Below, in pieces: positions 42,935 through 53,738 of a DNA stretch of 64,000 nucleotides; the first letter of the stretch is position 1, and every line of letters starts with the position of its first letter. The notes below the pieces were generated by a model. The model searched no databases. It saw nothing but the letters and a program-made list of their open reading frames with translations, and was not told the DNA's origin. A program made the position numbers and the translations under genes. Origin of the DNA: Henckelia pumila (taxonomy: Eukaryota > Streptophyta > Magnoliopsida > Lamiales > Gesneriaceae); contig NC_133122.1 in the NCBI RefSeq assembly GCF_033568475.1, forward strand, positions 188,003,449-188,067,448. The letters are read 5' to 3'.

Positions 42935-45742
42935 CTGTGAAATTTAAGGAAATATGCAATTAAGGCAAAACATATTCGCACAAACCAACTGTGAACGAAA
43001 ATTACCAGTTACCTGAATCACAAAACCATAACAAAACCCATTCTTTAACATCAAACCACAAATATTATAAAAAATGAAAATGAGGATTAAAATCTTACTT
43101 ACCCCATTATAAGCAAACAAGACTGAAGCTTCCGAGTACTTACTGTTATCTCTCCCATTGCTTCTTTCATCAACAATCTCCACTCAAACACAATCTTGGA
43201 GCTGAAATGAACATGTTATTGACACCAAAATTCACTCACAAGAAAGTTAAACGGGTGAGAGTAGGAAAAAAGTTAGCGTAAAATATGGAGTCTCTTGTAA
43301 GCTCCTCTAAAATACTGTTGAACAATGACTAATAGCAGTGTACGCCAACAAAACAGTTGCTAAACAAAATAAATGGTGCAAGAATCTTGGCCAGGAAAAA
43401 ACTGGAGAAAATAGCTAACACCGCATTTATAGTCGAACCATTCTATACACTTGGAAATGCAAGAAATATATTCTAGTTGAAGTATTCATGCCTGTCTACT
43501 CACTATCTTCATGCAAATGTTTATGATAGTAGTACAAGTTCATAAGAAAAGGACTGCCCATTCAATTGAGCATGTTTCCAAAAATTTACTCTGCCTTCTT
43601 ACCAAATACAAATAAACAGCCATTAGGTGCAAACATAGCTCATAAAGAACTGATATAGCTAGAAAAAAGCAAGTTCAAGTAAAATAGTAATATTATCAAA
43701 TCCAATACTCCATCTGTCCGACCTCAAGAAGCTTAACAACCATTCATGATTCAACTCATTACCTTCGAATTATTTAAAAGATACGAGAAAAATCAAGTTC
43801 AAGCTAAAGGAGGCTAAACAAGAAACTTTTTCTCACATCAGATTTGTTGTTTCTACCCGTACGTAGGACGACGTTAGCGGTCAAAACCGGAGAAATAATT
43901 AAAGCACCACCAAGGCCAACCCATTTCCCCCATTTGCTTCTTGTTCAAAGTATAAAAGCTGAAAATAATTAAAAGGAACTATTAGAACTGAACTCAAGCA
44001 GCAAGACCCTCCATTTCTTCCTTCAAAATTGAAGAGTTGAGTGACTAAAAAGAATAATGTTTATTCAAAAAGTAGAAAGATACAAGGATGTGTTGAGTAA
44101 ATATGGGTAAATGAAGCATCTCCACCTTATATTTACTTTGAGATGACACTAAAATATTTTTTTCCATATTCTTGTGTCATGTAGATACCCACTAGCAGTT
44201 AGGGGATCAAAGCCATGCACAAAAGTAGACATCATCCCAATTTTTGTCTTTGTACAATATATTAGTTGGTGTTCATACACATTAGCTTTAGTAAATATAA
44301 GCTTTAGTAATCATCTTGATGTATGTAGTTTTCTTCTTTAACTATTGTAGCCATTAAATCTTATTTCATCTGGCTGGCTATATATTAATTTTGATCAATA
44401 GCTATGTGAGAGAAACTGAAATATAAAATCTTGGAGAAGAGTAGTGTGATCAAGTAATCAATCTTTTATTTTTGAGATTTAGAGACTAATGAATCATTTA
44501 ATTTCGTTAAGATTAACTCTCTTAGCATACATATATAACAGGAAGTCCTGCTTTACAAGATTCTGGACGAGCAATGAATATGTGAAAACACAAAAGTTTC
44601 AATGCTTTTATCTGCTCGTTAACTAACAAAACTAAAGCAACCCGCATAAAATTTAATATAACAATGGAGTAGTAAAATTTAAAAGTTGTCCATAATCATA
44701 TGAAATAAACTGAATGGAACAGGGATATATGAACTCTTCTTTTAACAGGAAAACAGTCAGCCTATCTACAATTTTCAATACGGTCTCCAATACTCTACCC
44801 CAACAAAATGATAATATAAAACTAACATCATTAAAATAAATTCCTAAATTATCAGTATAATTTAGAAAAAAAATGAAAATTTATTAAAGAATCAGAAATC
44901 ATGTTTATGGCTAAGATAAATTGGCATAAATCGGCAGACATCAATACCAAAGCGATAAATGCGCTGAAATAATTAATCTCTAAGCAATAAAATCCTTAAT
45001 AACGGCAGCCTGTTAAAATTCAACCAAAAAAATGTAAGTTCTAGAATAGAGTTGGAATCGAGCTTACAATGACAAAATTCAAAACTAAAATAGGCCGGCA
45101 CTTAACAAAAGCTATCCTCGCCGGAAAAACTCGCCAGATTGTGACTAAAATGAGCTGGAAGAACAGGGCTTGAGCTCAAAAGCGTTCTTAAATTTTGAAT
45201 TCAAGTTAAAACATCAAGAATAGACCTGAAATCGGCGTTGAAACTCATCGGAGAAGAAGCAAACAGAATCAGTTGCGGCAGCACTTCGGTCTCATGGAAA
45301 GGGGCTCAAATCGGTCGATTCTTTGGCTCAAAACGAAGATTCTTTCGTGGGAAACAAAACCTATAAACTGATTTTTGGATTCAGGTGAAAGGATAGAAAT
45401 TCGGCAAGAGTGAGTGTCTAGGGTGGGATAGGCTTTCTACTGACTTGGATCCATCTCTCGTAGCTGCAAATTGTCGCGTGAATAAACAACATTTTTTCGA
45501 GAAAGAGTAGAGGAAATGGAGAAATCAGGAGATGTCGTGGTTAAGGTGTTGAAGGCGAAGTATGTTGAGCTTGGGAAAGAGTTTCTCTTTGCCTTGATAG
45601 TTTTGTTTGAAGCGTGAAGTGGAGGAAAGGGTAAACACTGAGCTACGATTTTGGGGGTGGGAGGAAGACCAATCGACGAGATGAAGAGATTAGGGGAGGG
45701 AACAAAAAATTAGGGCTGAGGATCAATTTTTGGGAGGAAGAC
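42935..45742 (-). other. CACTA interior upstream of the LRR fragment
   Basis: A minus-strand exon-like stretch (about 43105-43200, with possible splice signals GTAAGTA) and sequence resembling a 5' flank can be seen, but no protein I recognise. 45100-45720 is C/T-rich on the minus strand, as in 5' leaders. Several long AT-rich parts hold nothing identifiable. Confidence 0.35.
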
Positions 45743-46119
45743 AGGGGTGCAAACGAGTCGAGCCGAGTCGAGTATCACGCTACTCGAGTTTGAGTTCGAC
45801 TCATATTTAACTATTCGAGCTCGAGCTCAATCGAGTAGTTAATTTTGTACTCGAATTCGAGCTCGTCTATATCGCTCGAGCTCGAAAATTATATATAAAT
45901 ATATATAAATAAAATATTATATACATTATATTTATATATATATTTATATTATATTTTATATTTATATGTGTTTTCGAGTAGCTCGCGAGCTATTCGAGCA
46001 CATATATTTCGAGCTCGAACTCGAGCTCGATCTCGATGGTATGTTTTCGAGCTCGAGTCGAGTTTTGACCGAGCTACTCACGAGCTACTCACGAGTAGCT
46101 CGGCTCGTTTGCACCCCTA
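45743..46119. mobile_element. hAT-like MITE rich in GAGCTCGAG
   Basis: The ends are AGGGGTGCAAACGAGTCGAG on the left and, inverted, AGGGGTGCAAACGAGCCGAG on the right. The interior is a chain of GAGCTCGAG/TCGAGCTCG variants and a short AT-rich core. The terminal motif and size fit a hAT-type MITE. An 8-bp duplication is not evident. Frames inside are a by-product of the repeats. Confidence 0.65.
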
Positions 46120-46403
46120 CTCATGGAGAGCCGGTGAAAAATATTTTAGGAGGGAGAAGATGAAAAAAAATGAAAAATGTGGTGGGAAGCTAAGAATTTT
46201 GTTTCGTGACATTTATGAAAAATGTCGTCATAGAAAATCTAATTCCATATTTATTTTATTAATATTTTGATTTTTAATTAGTGTCATATGTATATATATA
46301 ATGACACTAGTCATTTGGATTATTTAACTGGACATTATCTATAGCAAAATAAAGCCTCTTGTTATTTTCACAGATTTGTTTTTAACATTTCTTCATATTG
46401 CAG
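46120..46403. other. CACTA motif patch before the importin fragment
   Basis: It includes CGTGACATTTATGAAAAATG, TCGTCATAG, AGTGTCATATG and AATGACACTAG, the same motif class as the subterminal repeats. This could mark the inner end of a second, older CACTA copy. Confidence 0.4.
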
Positions 46404-47078
46404 CATGGAAACCATCACTTTAGGTGATAAAAGAATTGGAATTAAGACTAGTGTCCTAAAAGAAAAGGCTATCGCGCACTTGCAATATGCTATGCTGCTA
46501 TGTTGATGAGTTGAAAGAAGGTTTCTACCCATGGATTGATCAGGTTAGTGAATAACTGAATATGCACTGGTCCTTACCCTATTTCTCTTAGGGTTACTAG
46601 AACATAAAAGTTGTCATGTAACATGTCCGTTTGTGTAGTTTGCCACAAAGTTGGTTCCTCTTTTGAAATTATACTTTCACGAAGAAGTCAGGAAGGCTGC
46701 TGTTTCAGGTGATACATTAGCAGGAGGTGATTTTCTTCTTGTTTAGATTATCAAAACTTCTAATGTATGTTCTTAATTGTTCAATGTTTATTTCTAGCAA
46801 TGCCGGAGCTATTGTGGTCTGAAAAGCTGGCTGTGGAGAAAGGTATCGCTCAGGGCCGCAATGAGTTGTATATGAAACATTTGTCTGACTACATAATTCC
46901 TGCTTTGGTGGAAGCCTTACATAAGGTGGTTGTTAAAGTCTATTTGTTAAATTCCATCTTATTTGTTAATGATTGACTTGCTTTATGCGGGAGGGTGAGT
47001 TATACTTTCTCATTTTTGCAGGAGCCTGATACAGAGATCTGTGCAAATATGTTGGACGCATTGAACGAAAGTCTTCAG
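46404..47078 (+). pseudogene. Captured fragment of an importin-5 / karyopherin-beta3 gene, four exons
   Basis: The exons are 46404-46543, 46639-46708, 46798-46925 and 47022-47078, each with GT...AG introns. They read ITLGDKRIGIKTSVLKEKA, then (after a frame change) CNMLCCYVDELKEGFYPWID, LVPLLKFYFHEEVRKAAVS, MPELLWSEKLAVEKGIAQGR, LSDYIIPALVEALHK and EPDTEICANMLDALNESLQ. This is the middle HEAT-repeat region of importin-5, a nuclear import receptor. A 4-base insertion in exon 1 breaks the frame, and both ends of the gene are missing. Intact introns show capture at the DNA level. Confidence 0.88.
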
Positions 47079-47656
47079 GTGTGTAACGCGTATTATAAAA
47101 AAGAATTCAACATGATTATATTAAAATGGTTTGTTATGTGCTTCTTTTGCTGTTGAAATATGTAACTGGTATGTATTGACAAAAATTAGTTTGCTTTCTC
47201 TTTTAAACTTGCAAAAATGTTTAATCAGTTGTTTTACTTTTTGTGGTTTTCCAATTTTCATCCCCAAACTCTCCTATTCTTTAAATTATATAATCTTTAA
47301 TTTAATTTAATTTAAAGAAAAATTCTTCCATTTGTAAATAATATATCTTGATTAGGCAGCACGTCATATAGTGCATGTGTGCACACCACATGTTGGAGGA
47401 GTTTGCATGACTTCATCATTTTAATTTAGTGAACCCTATGGGAGCTTATGAATGACATAAATGGTGTTTGTAAATATATTTTTTTGTATATCAGGTACTT
47501 TAGCACCATCAATTTACGTGAATATCATGTTTGTGTTTTAAGAGTTATGATGTGGATTGCTTTTATGCAATTTGGATTACCAGATGTGATTTCAGATATT
47601 GAGGATGACTTATTTGCAGGGATTACCAACTGAAACATACTCATTTTGGTTAATAG
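47079..47656 (+). other. CACTA interior between captured genes
   Basis: AT-rich. A possible exon near 47565-47625 (FGLPDVISDIEDDLFAG) is not recognised. I see no other feature. Confidence 0.35.
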
Positions 47657-47726
47657 ATGGTTTTATATCGAAAGCGGAAACCCGAACAATCCTTCAATTG
47701 TTTTAATTCACGGTTTCCCATCACAG
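47657..47726 (+). pseudogene. Captured exon of an alpha/beta-hydrolase gene
   Basis: The exon lies between TTAATAG and CAG/GTCAG. It reads WFYIESGNPNNPSIVLIHGF and PSQ. The HGFPSQ segment after a beta strand (IVLIHG) is the oxyanion-hole region of alpha/beta-hydrolases of the haloalkane-dehalogenase-like group. The nucleophile and His are not in the window. It is a lone exon fragment about 580 bp after the importin piece and seems to come from a separate gene. Confidence 0.65.
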
Positions 47727-48043
47727 GTCAGAATGTAAGATCTTTCAATAGCATTTGAAAAGATTTAGAGGTTCTGTAGTTTTAAATTATATTTCTATTA
47801 TTTCTTGGAGTTTTGGGGAAGTTTGGTCGTGCTGTAAGATAATAAAGCCTAGGATATATAATGAGAAACTCTGTGAGAGTATGAGACTTTATCTTTTAAA
47901 TGAAGTTGGGTCTTTGATTTTTTTCCAAAATAATTTATGAGCAACAAAAATAATATTATTTTGAAGATAGATATTTTATCAAACACCCTCGTACATTTAC
48001 TTGTAATCAGCCTGATCAGTAACTTACAAGCTAAGTACGTCAT

Positions 48044-48232
48044 ATGCATAGAAATTTAATAAAGAGCTATTTTGCATATTATTCAGAAGCCACTGCATTA
48101 GCTTTGAGAAAGCAGTCGAAAGGATTTCTTCTTGAATATGAAAAATTACTTCAACAAAAACCGAACCTTAGAAGCCAGCTGCAATATCTAGACCAGAGAT
48201 TGTTCCATTCAAATAGCAATAAAGTTATGTGA
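48044..48232 (+). CDS. Short ORF of unknown origin in the CACTA element
   Basis: A 62-residue frame with a charged, probably helical segment: EATALALRKQSKGFLLEYEK and LLQQKPNLRSQLQYLDQRL. There are no Cys motifs or membrane segments. It may be a further captured exon, because the reading looks protein-like before the ATG as well. I do not recognise the family. Confidence 0.3.
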   Translation: MHRNLIKSYFAYYSEATALALRKQSKGFLLEYEKLLQQKPNLRSQLQYLDQRLFHSNSNKVM

Positions 48233-48663
48233 GGTACCATGATTTGTGGTTTTCTTTCCTCATTAATTGAATTCTTGTTTCTTATTTTGATATTATTCAA
48301 CTTTTGATGTGGCATATATATTGGAGTGAAAGTTGGTTTTACTAGCTAAATTTAGTGCAGGCTTATATTTATTTACTCATCATGCATGTTTTCTCTCCTC
48401 TTGTTTGTTGCATATTTATGCAGACCGGAGCTTCAGTCTTGATCAAAAGTCTATTTGATCAAACAAAATTGTGGAAAAAGGTGATCTGAAGTATGGATTT
48501 AAATATTGTAGCAAGGAGACAAATTTTGGGACCAAATGTTACAAACATTTACAAATTTTTGATGTTTCGCGTGGAGGACTAACATCTTGGTTTGTTATCT
48601 GGTGTGATATTTGACATTTTTAATAAATTTTTGTTTATATGTTTATTATATCATTTAAGTTTA
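48233..48663 (+). other. CACTA interior, no gene
   Basis: AT-rich sequence up to the copia insertion. The target duplication GTTTA is at 48659-48663. Confidence 0.5.
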
Positions 48664-49247
48664 TGTTGAAGCACAGAACACTAGAAAACAAATACCATGC
48701 ACAGCAGCAGAAAGCGCACACAACCACAATGAAGACTAAATATAATCGAAAACATAAAAGCACAAGAACACAAGAGATTACTTGGTTCGGATTAAGATCA
48801 ATCCTACATCCAAGGATCTGGGAATCTTCCCATGTGAATTCACTAGTAAACGACCAAATCAAGTTCAATACAATCGATTCTAATCTATAAACCTCAAGCT
48901 CAAATTACAGAGTCTTCGTCTATAGCAGTCAAGAACTAGGAATGACAAAAGAATGATCTTCGAAGTCCAGCTCTCCTCAGTTGCTCTTCGAAGATGACTC
49001 TTTAATTCCAGATGGAAATCCCCTTTAAAGTTCTTCAGAGAACAAGATCGAATATGGAAGAGAGATAATAGATCTTAATCGTGATAACTCCTTATGCACC
49101 GATTAAAGCCCCTTAAACTGACTTTGAGCTAACTAACAGCCATAACTAACCAAGATTATGTCCTAGCCATCAGATCAAAGTTTTAACCTCTGGATTGATC
49201 CTAGCCGTCCAAAGCAACTTAATTCAAAGTCAACACAAGTCATCACA
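48664..49247 (-). repeat. E 3' LTR (584 bp)
   Basis: It begins TGTTGAAGCACAGAACAC and ends CACAAGTCATCACA on the plus strand. It is nearly identical to the other LTR. Confidence 0.95.
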
Positions 49248-49323
49248 AATCTCTACCTTTGACTGATTATGGTTGCTTACTGTTAACTCAATGAGATAAT
49301 CCCATCAAACAAGGTAGTTCAGA

Positions 49324-50696
49324 TTACTCTAGATTAAGCATTCCCAATGCTTGATTGAGCTTGCTTACAGGTACCACTTTGGTTAATATATCCGCAGGAT
49401 TAACCAATGTATCAATCTTTTTTATTATAGTTAAACCTTTTGATATAATGTCCCTCACAAAATGCAGTCTAACATCTATGTGGTTTGTCCTTTCGTGAAA
49501 AAAAGAATTCTTGGACAAGTGTATTGCACTTTGTGAGTCACAAAATATAGTCACACCTTTTTTCTCAAAACCCATTTCTGCCACAAAACCAGTAATCCAA
49601 AGACCTTCCTTCACAGCTTCAGTTAGTCTAATGTATTCTGCTTCAGTAGTTGATAAGGCAACCACACTTTGTAAGCTTGATTTCCAGCTCACCACATTGC
49701 CTCCAACTGTGAATATATATCCAAAAATTGATCTTCTCTTGTCAAGATCAGCACCATAATCAGAATCACAATATCCAGCAACTACACATGTGTTTGAAGC
49801 AGAATCTGAGTATTTTAGTTTCAACTCTGAAGTTCCCTTTAAGTACTTCATTAGCCATTGTACTGCTTTCCAATGTTCTCTACTTGGTTTACTCATGAAT
49901 CTACTTACAAGACTCAAACCATATGTAATGTCTGGTCTAGTAGAAACCATCATATACATGATACTTCCTACTGCATTAGAATAAGGTATGTTCTTCATGT
50001 GAATTGCCTCTAGTTCCTCTTGATCTTGTTGTACAACCATCAACTTGAAATGAGCACCAATAGGAGTGCTTACTTCCTTAGCTTATGCCATCTTGAAGAG
50101 AGTTAGAACCTTATTTATGTACCTTTCTTGTGACAAGGTCAGAGTTCTCATCTTCTGTCTCTTCTTATCTCAACTCCTAAAATTTGTTTGGCTGCACCAA
50201 GGTCTTTCATCTCAAATTCAAAATTAAGTTGATGCTTAAGCTTCTGAATTCCCTTAAAGTCTTTACATGCTATGAGCATGTCATCAACATAAATCAACAG
50301 GTAGATGAAAGACTGATTTTGTAACTTCCTGTAGTACACAGAGCTGTCATACTTCGATCTCATGTATCCCTGCTGTAACATGAAGTCATCAAATCATTTA
50401 TACCATTGCCTAGGGGATTGCTTTAGGCCATAAAGAGACTTCTACAGTAGACAAACTTTTCCAGCTTGAGGATCAATCTCAAAATCTTTTGGTTGAGTCA
50501 TCAATATATTTTATTCAAGATTCCCATGTAAAGATACTGTCTTAACATCTAACTTCTCAAGCTCCAAGTCTTGCATTGCTGTGATTGCAAGTAAGATGCG
50601 AATGGATGAATGCTTTACAATCAATCCCTTCAACCTATGAGAATCCCTTTGCCACCAATCTAGCCTTGAACCTTGGCCCTTCAACCCCTGGAACTC
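49324..50696 (-). pseudogene. E reverse transcriptase and RNase H
   Basis: After G is removed, KPGV joins PGVEGPRFKARLVAKGFS, the start of copia RT. The active site is intact: LLIYVDDMLIACKDFKG. RNase H includes SIMYMMVSTRPDITYGLSLV, GYCDSDYGADLDKRRS, ALSTTEAEYIRL and ADILTK. The frame ends LNQALGMLNLE. Stops include TAG at 50637-50635 (CAG expected) and others near 50512, 50445, 50396 and 50080. The protein would copy the RNA and degrade the template. Confidence 0.92.
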
Positions 50697-52068
50697 TGAC
50701 CGGCTAAATCGGTGTGATATAAATCCACTGGCAAGCGTACCAGGTCAAGTAATAGTAAAGTGGACAAAGAGTCCAAGTATCGATCCCACAGGGACTGCAG
50801 TCAATTCTCAAGAATTAATTATTTTACTTAATCTAGACAAAATAATAGAAGGATTTTGAATTAAATAAAATAAGAATATAAAATAAAAACTGATTAAGAA
50901 ATAAGAATAAAAATAACTGAAGATAAAAATAATTAAGACAAAGACAACCAAGACACACGTAGGTACCGAACAAATCACGTAACATGTAGTCGATTCAGGA
51001 CTCAGATTTAATCTTAATTCACGGGAATTCTCCTAATTTGTTCAAAGGTCTATTTCTAGAACAATAAAACCTATTCAAATATTGATGAACTAATCTTTCG
51101 TAATTCTAATCAAATTTGAATGCATTAAATATTTGTGAAAATTCAGTTTACACCCAAACCGCACACTGAAATCGAATTCTATTTCTAGTCGATTTTACAA
51201 TATGTTAATTATCAGAGTGATCAAAATCAAAACCTCCTCTGTCGATTTGGAATTGATTAACATGCAAGCAAACAGTTGATCAGACTATTCACAAGACAAA
51301 TATAAATCTGACAATCAATAAAATAAAATCAACTCTAAAAAATCTCAAACAAACATCCAAGTTTTCTACATGAATTTGTTCGGCCCAATCACGCCGTCTT
51401 GGTTGAAAATAAACTACTCAATAATTAAAAACAATAATTCAAAAATAAAAATAAAAAGAAGAAAAGAAAGAAGAAATCTTCTCTCCCAAGCCTTGTAGCC
51501 GCCTCCTCTTGCGTTGTCTGCGCTCTGGAGCTTCCCAAACCCTCAAAAATATGTTATATCTTGTATATATATGGTCCGGAACGCCTACCAGTTAATTTCC
51601 TCTCAAAACAAGGATTTTTCGGAACACCTATGACCCCCAAACACACGCGCGAGTGGCATAGGCCTCGCGCGCACGCAACACATAAAAACAGAGGTCTAAA
51701 CACGAAACTTGCGCGCGCGCGAGCTTGATTCTCGCGCGCGCAGTACAAAAATTCTGCATCGAGCGACGATTTTCAAAAATTCATATCTCAAGATCTAGCC
51801 GTCGGATTGAGCTGAAATTTGGACAGAAGCTTCCAAACATCTTGAACTTTAATCTGAACGTTGAAGATTGGATTTGGTCTCTCTAAAATTAAATTTGATT
51901 TTTTGAACAAAGCTGGTCCGTAATTCACTCTTCAAAAATATATTTTCCTACAAAATTAACCCAAGGAGTGAAATACACACACATGCACTAAAACACAAAA
52001 ATAATATGAATGCACACAAAGTAGACATAAAAATAACATGAAATAATGCATACAAAATGCACTTATCA
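50697..52068 (-). mobile_element. G: solo LTR (1372 bp) in the E pol gene
   Basis: The ends are TGACCGGCTAAATCGG and TGCACTTATCA on the plus strand, with a perfect duplication AACTC at 50692-50696 and 52069-52073. Removing it restores the RT reading KPGV/PGVEG. On the minus strand it starts TGATAAGTGCATTTTG, an LTR style like that of element H. A CG-rich palindromic patch (GCGCGCGCGAGC, CTCGCGCGCGC) lies at about 51650-51745. The frame in it is a shadow. Confidence 0.85.
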
Positions 52069-52073
52069 AACTC

Positions 52074-52780
52074 CAGGTTTTCTTTTGAATACCCATTTAC
52101 AGCCTATTACTCTCTTATCTTTTGGTTTGTCAACTAACACCCATGTGTTATTTTTTTATTAAGGATCTGAATTCCTCTTTCATGGCTTTCAACCATTGAG
52201 CACTGTCATTACTCTTTATAGCCTCCTCATAGTTGGTTGGTTCTTCCAAAACCATCATATCAGCCACACTTAGAGCAAATGCTGTGAATTCAGAAGACGC
52301 AAATCTAGATGGCAATCTAATTTTCCTTCTGACCCTATCTCTTGCTAGCAAGTAATCTTCCAGATGTTGATCACTTACTGTATCATCTCTTTGCTCATCT
52401 TTGTTTTCCTCCAATATATCATAAGTATACTGAGACTTATCAATTTCTTCATGACTCAAATCAAAGAAATCTTCAGCTAACTTGTGGTCAGCTCCACCTT
52501 CTTCCTTACCAGAGGTATTGCTTTGAGTTTGGAGCAGCTTTTTATCCTGAAAATTCTGCTCGGCTTGTTTGGAGCTGGCTAATTCTGATACTTGATTGTT
52601 AGCTTTATAAAAAACAGATTCATTGAATATAACATCTCTACTAATAATGCATTTAAGATCATCTAGGAGCCAGACTTTGTATCCTTTCACACCAGTAGGA
52701 TAACCAAGGAAAATTACCTTTTTTGCTCTAGGATTGAACTTACCTTGATTTGCATGAATATACACAACACATCCAAAAGT
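52074..52780 (-). pseudogene. E integrase end and start of RT
   Basis: It starts where F ends. It reads RTFGCVVYIHANQGKFNPRA and KVIFLGYPTGVKGYKVW, then an acidic linker and PTNYEEAIKSNDSAQWLKAM, the usual lead into copia RT. A frame change near 52145 is followed by NTWVLVDKPKDKRVIGCKW and VFKRKPGV up to G. Confidence 0.9.
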
Positions 52781-52785
52781 CCTTA

Positions 52786-53738
52786 TGATATGAATCTTAT
52801 GTATGAAAGGCAACACGATTTCAATGAATCGCACCTCAATTCGATAACAAAAGAATTCAAAGATTTTTGTCCCGACTTTGAAACAAGTAACAGATTTTGG
52901 AATCTCCACCTCTAGTTAAACCTGTAACTAGCAACAGAGAATTCACGATAGAAAACAATCGAAGATTCAAATTAGACCTTAAAAGGAACCTGTCTTTGAC
53001 AACCCAATTGAAAATCGATTGACAAACGCCACAAAGCTATGAAAATTTGATAAGTTTGATTTTGGGTAAAGCAAAAGCTTTGATAAAATTCTAAAGAGAA
53101 TATTGTATTGAATAATCAATAATCTGAAAATCTTAGTTATCATTAAAATAATGAATGTTGTAGTATTTATATTACAACCCAAAATATTGAAAGATAACGC
53201 AAAATAAATCAAAAAGATATCTCCTAAAGTTTCCTAGTAGGAATAAAAGACCTAAAATAAACAAAGTAAATCCAAAATATTAAAAACCCGAACACACACA
53301 CAAACACCTTTGGTGCATGTAAAAGGGCATGGCGCGGGAGCGCCGAAGTTGCGCAGACAATGGCGCGGGCGCGCGATAAGGTAGCGCGGGCGCGCCGAGA
53401 GTTCGCAAAAACATCGTCAATTTGGCATCCGTAAGCGCGGGCGCGCTTCTTCTTCGCAAAATAATGGCGCGGGCGCGCGAGTCTGGGGCACGGGCGCGCC
53501 TTGGCTTCGAGCAGGGTCTTCAATTTCTTCACTTTCTTGACCTCCTTTGACCTCAATAAGATTATAGCTTCCTCCAAATTGAATATCAAGAAATCCAACG
53601 CCCTCTTGTGTCTTCAGCAACAAAGATTGAAGTGCTTCCTTAAACTTCTGAGCTCGGCCTCTCGTAACCGGTCCTCGTGGTATCTCCAATGGATCCTTAG
53701 TCACTTGATCAGCATGCGAGCCATCCATGATCGCATCA
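52786..53738 (-). repeat. F 3' LTR (953 bp)
   Basis: On the minus strand it begins TGATGCGATCATGGATGG and ends ATAAGATTCATATCA. Its first 322 bases also encode the C-terminus of pol. GGCGCGGGCGCGCC-type palindromes lie at about 53328-53500, and a TATA-like box TATAAATAC at about 53165-53173. Confidence 0.92.
53328..53500. repeat. GGCGCGGGCGCGCC palindromic cluster in the F LTR
   Basis: About five units such as ATGGCGCGGGCGCGCGA and AGCGCGGGCGCGCCGAG. The same cluster is in the other LTR at about 59278-59430. Part of it overlaps the end of the pol frame, where it encodes an Arg/Pro/Ala-rich tail ([16 protein letters not shown]). Confidence 0.7.

Noticed and set aside
45966..46270. Frames of 65 and 100 residues rich in Ser, Arg and Glu
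   Set aside because: Produced by the GAGCTCGAG repeats of the MITE.
53224..53598. 124-residue minus-strand frame rich in Ala and Arg near the F LTR
   Set aside because: An alternative frame over the GC-rich palindromic repeats. The pol C-terminal frame in the same place has continuity with the integrase.
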